Source of the DNA: Ostrinia nubilalis
Lineage: Eukaryota > Arthropoda > Insecta > Lepidoptera > Crambidae
Assembly: GCF_963855985.1 (NCBI RefSeq)
Contig: NC_087092.1
Span: 16,120,001 to 16,184,000 of the forward strand
DNA: 64,000 nucleotides
Direction: 5' to 3'
The translations under genes and the position numbers were made by a program. This document shows positions 13,401 to 25,400 of the stretch, piece after piece; the first letter of the stretch is position 1, and each line of letters opens with the position of its first letter. Below the pieces are notes generated by a model. That model searched no databases and was not told the origin of the DNA. It saw nothing but the letters and a program-made list of their open reading frames with translations.

Positions 13401-16400
13401 TTAGGAAAAGTAAAAACAAAAACTAGCCTGAATTTTTTTTTTAAAACACTTGGGTTGTATTTGTATGATTTTATTAGATGCGTTGGTAAAGTATGATCAG
13501 TACAAAAAATAACACCTTATATACAAATCTCTGAATCAATATTTTATACATTTCCTAAATAGCTTCGGAATTGTATAAATTTCCTGGGAAATGTGTCTAA
13601 TAGTTACATCACACATTTCCGAGTGATTTTAGGAATTCTATACAATTGCTAGGAATGTTATAGTCCAGTCAAATTAGACATGAACCCTGCAATAATTCGC
13701 ATACAGCTGAAAATTGGTACGAATGTTCGGAGCACCATTATGAATTAACTGTGAAAAGTCCCCATCGATCCGACGTGTGCTAAAAAAAAAATTCAAGGTC
13801 AAACTTAAAAAATACGGGTTTTTGAGATTTTCAGCCAAACGGTAAGTTTTATCACAAAAATATGTATGACAAGGTTTAAGACCATACAATTATCTATCAA
13901 AATTGTCTATACACTTTCTCCTAAGAGTCAGCGTTTCTGAGATTCGATGATCCGAAAAGTCAAAAAAGTGTTTTCTTCATAACGGTCTTACACATAAATC
14001 CAATGTGATATCGCCTCGTGCCACGACTCAGCATTGTATCATGATGTGTTGTCGACGTCGAATATAAAATAATCAACCTCAATGTCGTCTTTCATCTTTA
14101 ATTATCGAAAAATGGGTGCAACTTTGACGAAGGACTGCACCGTAAGTTTCTAAGATACGAAGTTTTCGTGTCTATTATGTTTAAGAGCTCTTATATGCAC
14201 ACGTCACTACTCTACTTGTACCTCTATGGTCACTCTTTTAGCCCGACCAAGTTAGACAGTCCAGGTTATAATAATTCACATAGAGCTGAAAATTTGTATG
14301 AATGTTAAGAACACCATCCTAAATGAAATGTCAAAAGTCCCCGACGATCCGTCATTTAAAAAAAAAGTTTTCGAAGTCCCAAGTTTTTTGCATTTTTTGG
14401 CCAAGTAGTAAATTTATCATAAAAATAGATAAGAAAAACTAGTAGATCATAAAATTATCTATTAAAATTGTCTTCACCTCTTTTTCCTAAGAGTCACCGA
14501 TTATGAGGTAGAACGATTCAAAAAGTTAGTTTTGATGTTCTCGTTATATGCACATGTTTCCACAACACCTATGAGGGTTATTTGGCGTATTTTTTTTACC
14601 AGGTTTCCCCAGTAGGCCTTTTTCAAGATGTATTTGTTATCCTGTTCAATTCAAAACTATTTTAATAGAGTTGAAGTTGTGGACTTTTGGAGTAGTTAAC
14701 AGAATGCGAATTCTCCAACTTTTTGCGTCGTTACCACATAAACGGTGACTCTTAGGAAAAAGGGGCAAAGACAATTTTAATAGATAATTTTATGATCTAC
14801 TACTATTTCTTATCTTTTCTTATGATAAGTTTACTGTTTGGCGGAAAAATGCAAAAAACTTGGACTTCGTAAATTTTTTTTTCAAATGACGGATCGCTGG
14901 GGACTTTTGACATTTCATTAAGGATGGTGTTCTCAACAATCACACAAATTTTCAGCTCTATGCGAATTATTATAACCTGGATTTTCTGACTTGACCGGGC
15001 TAAAAGAGTGACCATAGAGTTACAAGTAGAGTAGTGACGTGTGCATATAAGAGCTCTTAAACATAATAGACACGAAAACTTCGTATCTTATAAACTCACG
15101 GTGCAGTCCTTCATCTAAGTTGCAAACATTTTTCGACAATTAAAGATGACAAATGACATTGAGGTTGATTATTTTATATTCGACGTCGACAACACATCAT
15201 GATACAATGCTGAGTCGTGGCACGAGGCGATATCACATTGGATTTATGTGTAAGACCGTTATGAAGAAAACACTTTTTTGACTCTTCGGATCATCGAATC
15301 TCAGAAACGCTGACTCTTAGGAGAAAGTGTATAGACAATTTTGATAGATAATTGTATGGTCTTAAACCTTGTCATACATATTGTTGTGATAAAACTTACC
15401 GTTTGGCTTAAAATCTCAAAAACCTGTATTTTTTAAGTTTGACCTCGAATTTTTTTTTTAGCACACGTCGGATCGATGGGGACTTTTCACAGTTAATTCA
15501 TAATGGTGCTCCGAACATTCGTACCAATTTTCAGCTGTATGCGAATTATTGCAGGGTTCATGTCTAATTTGACTGGACTATTATACAATGACGGATTTCA
15601 TACATTTCCTGTAACATTAACATAAAATAACCATTGTTGTTTATTATTTAAAAAATACCAACAACCTCGCGGGACTAAGCTGACATGTTTATAACATTCG
15701 AACTTTCTCGAACTCTAAACAATACTACGTTACTACAAACGGAACGATTTGTTTATGCTGATGGTACATCAGACATTCCTCGATCTAACAATATTTTTAA
15801 AGCCCCAAACAACACAATAGCCCTTGTAAACAATTGTTCAATCAAATCAATTGTTTTACAGCGTACAACTGGTACAGTCTGCATCAAATAGTCCGTGATC
15901 CACGGTAGCCAAAAAGTTCGCAACACGTCTTTGTTACTTGGAATAAGGTTGTGTTGTCGGTGCAGTCCTGTTGTCTCCCCTGCTTGGCCCCCCTGGGGGA
16001 GCCAACAGGATTTCGAAATCCTGTTGGCTCCCCCAGGGGGGCCAACCAGGGGGGACAACAGGACTGCACCGTGTTGTCAATTTTTTGGCCACTTTGGGTG
16101 TCGCGAACTACGTGTATAAAGATTCGCCACATGAGAAAGAACAGCATTTTTTTATAATAAAGGTTAGGTAAATTAAATATTTATCCTTAATGTCCCAAAA
16201 AAAAATTAATGAAACTTATTTCAGGAAACACTAATGAATAGTACGCTCATTAAGACTCATTTAATTCTTATAATGGCTCGAATATTGCTTTGACCTAAGA
16301 CATTTGTTGCCACCAGGCGGCGCTAGTGACGCGTTCGTCAAATGTTTATGGCCATTAACGTATGGGCGTCATAAACTGACCTACGATTATGGGTCATGGC

Positions 16401-19400
16401 TTATAATGTTGAGTGCTAAGGTCCTTTTAATTTGGATATGACACATAGCTATTTTTTATGATCCGCTGATTTTTAGAATGTTATAGCGAGCTGTTATTTT
16501 TTGTATGGCCCGGTGTCCATTAGTTCGGATCTTACCGAGAGTCGGATTCGACCTAATGGAAACATCTCTGTGATTTTATTGGTGTTCAGTATTTTTCTCT
16601 TCCTACAACATTTTTTATTTAAAAATTTCCTTTGCCTTAGGCTGTTGGAATAATTTTAGATTTTTTTGATCATGTCTCCACAAATTCAGTGTAAGCCTAA
16701 AGCGCTAAATGAGCTGAAAAGCTCTAAAGAGAGAGGGTAATAAAGGCTGGGAGAACAAAATTGAGACATCATATTTTTAAGGCGCTTCTTGAAAGGCTTA
16801 AGTCCAGCAATGGATTGCCACTGGCTGATATGGCATACATTATGTAGTCCTACTAAATATTAAGGTGAAAGAGTGGTAGAGAGAGTCCTACTAAATATTA
16901 AGGTGAAAGAGTGGTAGAGAGAGTCCTACTAATTAAGGTGAAAGAGTGGTAAGAAGGAAGAGTGTAGGTAAATCATCCATAGTGTCGTGCTCGTGCTAAT
17001 GCAGTGGAGACTGGAGACCAATGCCCGTTTTCACCATCAGACCCTAAATTTTAAGTGACCCATATGGTGACACATAACAGGCATTTGTTATATTAAGGGT
17101 CACTTAAAAATTAAGGATTGATGGTGAAAACGAGCATAAATGACTTGATTATAATGTTAAATAAAGGTAATCATTTATCATACCTGCAGACAAGTTCTCC
17201 AAAGCCGCCCCCAGTATCCTGGAGGGGTCTGAGAAGGAGCTCTCGTACACCCCATCTTCGGTGACGTCAGCAGTTCGGTTGAGCAGGCTCTCGCGCGGTA
17301 TCCGGTACTGGTTAAACATTATGAACCTGCGGAAATATTATTGTGGTATTACTTTAAGAATCCGTAAGCGAACTAAAGTCGCTGGCATAGCCCGACGGAT
17401 TAGCAAGCTGAAGTGGTAATGGGCAGGGCACATAGTACGCAGAACTGACGGCCGATGGGGCAGCAAGGTTCTGGAGTGGAGGCCGCGTACCGGAAAACGC
17501 AGCGTGGGACGTCCACCCATAAGGTGGACCGACGACATCATAAAGGTCGTAGCAGGAAGGCGCTGGACGCAGGCCGCTACCATCCGGGTAACATGGAAAG
17601 CATTGGGGGAGGCCTATGTTCAGCAGTGGACGTCCTATGGCTGAGATGATGACGATGAACTAAATCAAGAAGTCTTGAATGGAGAGGTTACGGAATCCTC
17701 AGTGCGCAAGACACCGTACTTAACCGATTACAGTTAAGAAGCCTTGGCGGATATTGATAAAAGGGATCGGTGACTCACACAATCATGAGTAAGTATTTTT
17801 GCAAGTCTTATCATACTCTTATGATAACGGTATCAGGCTACGAGAAATTGTTTCTCACGTAGTAAACTATAATCATTTATCAGATGTTACGTAATATTCC
17901 TAATTCAGGTTGTTGTATTTCCTTATTGTAATAACTAGGTATTGGCTTGTGGTTAGAATTTGTTTTGCATCTTTTTATTTCTTACAAAGATGTACACTGT
18001 TGGTTTATTGTCAAGCAAATGTTCACCGCTCGTCATTGAAGACCACGTGTATAAGAATCACGTCTTCCACCAAAAATTTATACAACTTATGTAAATTAAT
18101 TTAAATAAACTTATGTAAGTGGACGAGTCTCGAAGGCTAGAACATTATGTCTATAAATATCAGAGCGGAATTTGAACTTGACGTCAACGTACTTAGCAAA
18201 AAGTACTAATTGTCACCAGTAGCTCATAAGATAGGCCCATTAATTAATGTTTATTGTCCGTGGTGCATAATTATCTTTTTCATAAAGGTTACCATACCTT
18301 TGTTTGTCACCTGTCATCCGCTTTGCAACGGAGGGAAGTCGAACCTCAACTTCGAACTCCTCCTATGTTCTTCTGATTAATTTCGTTGCGGGTCCAATGA
18401 CAGTTTAACTTTCCCCCGGAACAAACTTGACCTTCACTGGTTGGGTTTTTATTGGCGGTCAAGCTGTAGATCCTGGCTACACAGGAGTTGCAGTGGTGGG
18501 AAAGAGAGGTGGAAATAGTCCCGTAATTGTCACCAGAGTACATACACAGTTACAGAGTACAGTTTTACTCGTATGAGAACGAGTTTTAATTAATAAATAA
18601 ATATTGTAAATTAAAGGACTAATCCCACCTTACCTTTCCCATCACTGCAACACCTGTATTGTCTAGCTATCAAGTAGATCAGTGTTTTTCAACCTGTGGG
18701 TCTATAGGGGGGTCGCGAGAGGTCGTAAAAACTACCTCAGTAAAAAAGCCATAGAAGTTTACAAGCTAGATTTATCAGAAATCTAATTATGCAAATGCAT
18801 AAATGTTGTATAGATTGAAGAATTCGGTCCCTACAACATCTTTGTAAAAGGCATGAAAAAAAAAGCGAACAGTCGGGGGGTCGCAAAATTTTTGTTCATG
18901 CTAGGGAGGTCGTGTCATGAAAAAGGTTGAAAAACACTGAAGTAGATAGTCTTGGCAGTCATTCAATGAAACCCAACTAGAGAAGGTTGAGAAACCCCGA
19001 GAAATACTTCTTAGCTAACTTCAGATTTAATCAGGAGCATGTATGGGCATACTATGAGGATTTTGAAATAATATGTATATTGACGTGTTGACGGTGAAGG
19101 TCGCGGGAGGCGCCTGGATTCGGGCGGCGCAGGACCGGTTTTTGTGGAAATCCTTGGGGGAGGTCTTTGTCCAGCAGTGCACGTCATTTGGCTGAAACGA
19201 ACAATATGTTATGCTTGTATTTGGAGTGGGTTCATCAGTCCAGCGGACGATGGGAATCGAACGATCTAATTCTATAATCGGCAATCTAAAGTCAGTACCA
19301 TTGGGATATATCGCCAAAACAAATATGCTCCATCGCCACTTACCCATTATCGATCCCATGGACGCCGATCTTCTCCCCCATATCGCCGACTATGAGTCCA

Positions 19401-22400
19401 GGGTACGCTTCAAGGGTGTTAGGGTCTCTGATGGGCACTATGAACCCATGGAGCCCGTGGTTGGTCCCATCTGGAGTGATCAGCTGAGCGAATAGCAGTG
19501 TGTGCGTGCAGGTTTTACCTGAGTGCAGAGAATTGAGGTAAAGAATGTGTTTTGTTATCCTTAACACTTCAGGTTTTATAAGTACTGCATCATAACACAA
19601 TAATGGGTTTACAAGGCGGTTGTCAAGCGGATAACACCAGCTAAAGAGTCGTTTCGTGCTATCTTAATGTTTAAGTTAGTGTCTAAAACAGGAAAAAGAT
19701 TAAAATATAATAATACCAAGTTATTCCACCTTTAGCACCAATAAGCCAGCCCCAAATTGAGCAAATTGCGACATAAGGTCACTGGAAACCGATTAATCCC
19801 CAGGTTAATTATTAACCTGTGACCGCAGTTGGCGTTAAAGTCTAAATACGAGGAACCATTAGTTTAGGTGACAGTCGAATAGGCTTCATAAAATGAAACT
19901 ATGAAATATTAAATTTCAAACATGTTTGTCGCATTTCCATGGCAATAAAGCAATCATAAACAGAGGTTAGCAACAAAATAGGTAAGGTACAATTTTACAA
20001 AATATTATCAACATAATTTTGTTCAAAGTTCAAATCCGCTTTCTTTATAATTTGATATTTTACATGACGAAAAACCATAAAAGTTCATAAAGATTACCAC
20101 ATTGATAAATATTTCCGAGTGAAATATATCAATTATCATATCACACATCGAACATGACGAATCGTGCGTAGGCGCAGCTTTTATTGGAAGATCATACAAA
20201 TGATACATAGGTAATCAGACAAGTGGTCGCCCTTACAAATTACCTATACTGAAGTAGTCAATTGGCCGCACTAAAAGATATTAAGAAAAATTAAATGGAT
20301 TATGAATGAATCAATTATGTGAATGAATTTACAAAAGAAAAAAGTACACAATAAATGCTGGCCTGAATAGAGGCGATAAATGGAAGAATCTCGATATCTG
20401 TGTGATACCAGGCCTGTTCATCTCCGCGAGTTTACATCGAAAACAAAACACGCACGATGGCCCACCTACAGGATACTATTCGACAAGGCCTCACATACGA
20501 GCGAACATTGACTCACGCACGCGTATTCTTGTGTATGATGGAAGAAAATAAAGAAAATGGTGTACTAATAAATACTGTGCAGTATTTAACTGCCTAAATA
20601 ATAATAAAAACACAGAATGTACTTTTTTAAGTTGGCTCAAGACACTGAGAGGTAAATAAGTAGTTAATATTATTCATGATAATTCATGCTAAATCATGTA
20701 TTTCCTCCGCCATTTTCCGCAGTTTGGCACCTCACGTCACATCATTTTACCGAAGTCAGCCCTATAGCTTCGGCGCAGTGCCGATCACTGACGTTTGTCA
20801 ACAAAATGGTGCTTGACTCTTGAGACAGGCTAAATTACACCATATTGTTAATGAAATTGAGCATACATTTTATTAAATACTTTCGCGAAGTAAAACTTCT
20901 GTACGTAGTACTTATTATTATTCTGTGGTGATACTAACGTGATGCTTATTTTTAAAAGCTTTTAAAACTCCAATTCGCATACAAATCTCGTACAGATATT
21001 TGTGTGATTATTACGCATCATCATCATCATCATCAGCCATAGGACGTCCACTGCTGAACATAGATAGGCCTCCCCCAATGCTTTTCATGTTGCCCGGTTG
21101 GTAGCGGCCTGCGTCCAGCGCCTTCCTGCAACCTTTATGATGTCGTCGGTCTTACGCATACCATTTGGTATTCTGATTCTAACTTCTCATAGTCTAAATT
21201 ACTCTACTTTGTAAAAGTTCTAAAAGTAAAATCAGCTTAAAAATCAAAATAGCACATGGGCTCTAGCTAGTTTTATCGAAATCTACGTTTGCAGACGAAG
21301 TCGCGGGCAAAAGCTACTACATAAACGTTTTTAGTTTTTATCATAATACAATATCTCCTGATAAAATGGAAAATGCGTTACATTTTATCTTTTATCAAAT
21401 CTTTTTATGAACTAGGGGGCAATTGTGTAAAATGTATGTGTCATCGTACAATGACAATGTACGTACTTGTACCTACTTCAAAGTATTATTGTTATCCGAT
21501 AACTGATATCATAGTGAAATCAGCTTACGCCCGTATTCACAAACGTTACTAGGAGGTCTCACAGTGCGCGTGGACGCACAGGGTGACACTCACAGACAAT
21601 CAAAAATCTCTATTAAACGATGTGTGTTCGATTTTCTGCTTCACATAAGCAAGCATCGTTTGTGAATACCGGCGTTAAGCTGGGCAAGATTATTGAGGTG
21701 ATTGTAGAAATGTCAAGATGTTACTTATCTAATACTTCACATGACTTTACCTCCCTATGAAGTACCAGTATTTATTCTGTGCTATTACTCATGTCTCGCA
21801 TCACGCGTTTCCAATTCCGATAAGGTAAGACTAAGTACAATAAGAGAAAAACAAATAACTTATACTTTATTACGCGGAACAAAATCACAAGAACATTAAT
21901 ACGTTCCTGTAATCTAAAGAAGTAGTTGTCCTTATCAACATCAACTCTCAGAACTACTAAGAAACGTAATAAAGACCGAAGATCAAACTCGATAAATTGG
22001 ATTCGATCGAGGGCTTTGATTATAGAAATAGAAAAACCTTTATTTGACACGAAAAAACAAATGAAAATGAACAAATAAAAGAGAGAAAAAAAACCTTAAA
22101 CATGATGATGATGATTGATGCCCGTTTTCACCATCAATGCCTTATTTTTATGTGACTCCTATGGTAACACATAACAGGAATTTTGTTTTCATAGGGGTCA
22201 CTTTTTTAGGGATTGATGGTGAAAACAGGCATGAGACTGATAAATTAATCGAGTTTAGAAAAATGAAATTCGGAATAAAGGTTTTCATTATATCACGTAC
22301 CTACTTTTAAGTTTTCTTTTACACTCTTACTCTATTTTTTACAGTGAGACAGCAAGCAACAGTGATCAAGCCCATATCCTATCCTACTAATATTATAAAT

Positions 22401-25400
22401 GCGAAAGTTTGGATGTCTGGATGGATGTTTGTTACTCTTTCACGCAAAAACTACTGAACGGATTTTGATGTACAGTATTATTCTTTATAACCCAGAATAA
22501 CATATAGGCTATAATTTATGACGATCTGTGACAAACTATATTTCACGCGGGTGGAAGCCGCGGGCAAAAGCTAGTTAATAATAATTATACCTACCTATTT
22601 ATGATTAAAAATCTCTTGAAGAATGATTATTAGGCACAATAAGCATTAAGGCTTGGTATTTCTTCTAAAGTAGGTATTTCGCGCTGTCAAAATCTGCGCG
22701 CGCAATTCTTCGCCGAAGACAGCGCGCCAAAGAGCTCCCGCCACAATTTCCAGCTACACAGTATAGAAATACGCAGTTGGTTAGGTTAGGTTGACTTCCT
22801 TCCCTTCACGCGTCACACTCACAACACTTTCTAATACAAATCATATCCAAGTGATACAAATTAAAACACCTTTCAGACTTTTTGGGAATATATTCTAGAA
22901 TCGAATAAATATAAAATATAACTGCAGAAGTAAACACGGTTCAAAGTGGCCGTGGCGTCGCCCGACCTGCTGGAAGTTCTGCGCCGGCTTAAAGAATTTC
23001 AAGATTACGTCACCCGACCTATCGGTAGGCCCTTGGGAGCTTGAGCTATTGGAAAATCATTTTATGATAAGTTACTCTTAGTAGCGATTATTTAGAGCTA
23101 GGATAATAAATTATAGTTGTTGCAATTCACGAAGCTTTGCATGTGGTTAATAACATTAATCAGTACACGCATCAATTTTGTTCAGTCTCTTTGTTTATTA
23201 ATAAATAAAAAATATCATACTAAAATTGCAGAAACAATTTGTTTGTATTGGTCTGGGTGTTATCTTTCTATAATTTGTATGACGTATGTACGGGGTTCTG
23301 TATCGAAAATTACTATGAGCATCACACGCGGTTACCTGCGTACCTCTGTGCACTCATGGGAGTTTAAGCAGAGGTCCCTAGAGTTTGACTTTGAGCTTTG
23401 TTTATAGTCATTACGAAGCAGACTGATGGGAAACTGCACTGTCTTGAATTCGAAAGGGTAATTTGACGGTGTTAGGGGAATGCTAGGAATAAATACAGAG
23501 TCTCCTCATTGAGATTGAGACATTTCAATTTGAGATTTCACTTGACATTGAACACAATCTGACATGGAGTTTTCAAACACTTGTAAAAATAAAAAGTAAT
23601 TAAATCAAAGGCACTAAGTAGTATTGATATCAACTTCGAAGAAAATGACTGCCAAAATTACTTTCTACCCGTTCCACACGTCTTTCATGAATTATATTAA
23701 TGAATTATATTAAGCTAAATTTCAAGTAGATCGAACCAAGGAATCATTCTGTCCCATACAAACTTTGCCCCCTTTTTTCACCCCCTTCATTTCATGACCC
23801 CATTTCGGAAAATCTTTTCTTATGAGATGCCTACGTTATACAAAGAACACACATTCCAACTTTCAGGTCTCTACGATATCCGTCAGTCATTTAGGACAAA
23901 GCATTTTTATTAGTTGTCCAATACTCTATCGTTCCAGGTATGTCATTGACAGGAGGGTGCTACTATCTTAATGGGTTATTCATTAGTCCCAACTTTATGC
24001 CACTTGACATTTCAGAATCGTTTGACTTTAGATACCTAAGCGATTTGATATTCGGAGTCTTTTAATGAAATCAAGTTCTGAAATAACTTGAGGTGTTGTA
24101 CCCGATCAAGCTTTTCATTGCAGGACAGTTCAATAGTTTTATTATTAGTTTCTTCTCTAAGTCTTAATTTGTCAGAGTAGGTAAAGGCTCCATGAGAGCA
24201 AAATTTAGCTATTATAATAGTTTTTAATTTTTTTCTTGAAATATTTGACGCCTTGTAATCTCTCGTTAATATAGGTCCACACAAATAAAGAATGTTTGAC
24301 TTCGACTTTAATAATTATGCTCTTACATAATTATAAATAAACTAGCTTTCCGCCCGCCGCTTCGCCCGCGTGGAATTTGTCGGTTTTTATATAACCTATT
24401 ACACTCAGATATAATGTGGCTTTCTATTGGTGAAAGATTTTTTTAAAATCGGTTCAGTAGATCCCGAGATTACCCCTTACAATTTAAAAAATATACAAAC
24501 ACACAAACTTTACCTCTTTATAATATTAGATATAGATAGGTAATTTGAAACCCTATTTTGTTTTATTCCTTTTTTTATTTTAAATATTTCACAATCCAAA
24601 CTAATATTTACTGTAAGTAAATGCTAAATAGTAAATGTTAGTTTGGATTGTAAAATATCCTACTAATATTATAAAGCCATTAAATGTTACTTAATGTTAA
24701 TTTGTTAAGGGAGAGCGACTCCTTCTGGCACAGGTGCCATTGCACTTACAAGAAAGAGTCCACCTCAAATCCCATTAATTGTTGTTGTTAACGAAATAAA
24801 CATTTAACATTTTTTTTTCATTCATTTTCAAAGCCGAAAGTTTGGATGTCTGGATGTCATGATGTCTGGATGTTTGTTACTCTTTCACGCAAAAACTGAT
24901 TTCTGTTAAACATTTCATGTAAAATTTGTCCAGTTATAACTCTATTTACATCTGCATCTGTAAGCAAGGATTCATGTTCTCCAGCCCAGATGCCAAGTAA
25001 ACAGAATCGTCTTTCAGTGACGTGCAGCTGCCCCTATATTTGACTCACTGACCTAATTTTTTATTATTTATTTGTGTCAGTGTGCTCTTCTAAAGAGTGT
25101 AAGACGATTGTATGTAGGTACTATTAAAATGTAATTTTAACTCATTGCTTTTGTCTCATATTTGAGTAATGTACTATGTATCATGAGTAGAGTCTTAGTT
25201 TAAAAGGATGCCAACGATTTTAATTTCAATAGGTAGACAAAATTCATAATTATTAATTATCAAAAATTTTAGCTTTGTCCAGTAACACTGATATTATTAT
25301 ACTGTGACTCATCAAAGTCATCATTGTCAAAAATATTGACAAATTGCGAACTGTCACGTGCATAAAACTGACACGCGTCCGACCTCCGTAAGCGCCACCG

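Larger units (their letters stand above)
8849..13519. mobile_element. element B, 4.7 kb with about 107-bp inverted termini
   Basis: TAAGGTGTTATTTTTTGTAC (8849 onward) is matched in inverse at 13413-13519, ending CACCTTA, with TA on both flanks. It contains the 1850-bp element C, a short exon-like frame (9147-9237), and a GC-rich promoter-like stretch (11700-12760). A second inverted match, TCAGATCATAGAA, joins about 9011-9060 to 11944-11990. No transposase is seen, so it is non-autonomous. Confidence 0.7.
8536..15616. mobile_element. nested transposon pile; outer TTAA-flanked MITE
   Basis: Perfect 20-bp inverted termini TGTTACAGGAAATGTATGAA (8536-8555 and 15597-15616) are flanked by TTAA (8532-8535, 15617-15620), as in piggyBac- or Kolobok-type insertions. 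After removing the inner insertions (A, B with C and D, and F) only about 215 bp of the outer element remain: 8536-8580, about 13522-13657 and 15584-15616. So a small MITE was enlarged to 7.1 kb by later insertions. Confidence 0.8.
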
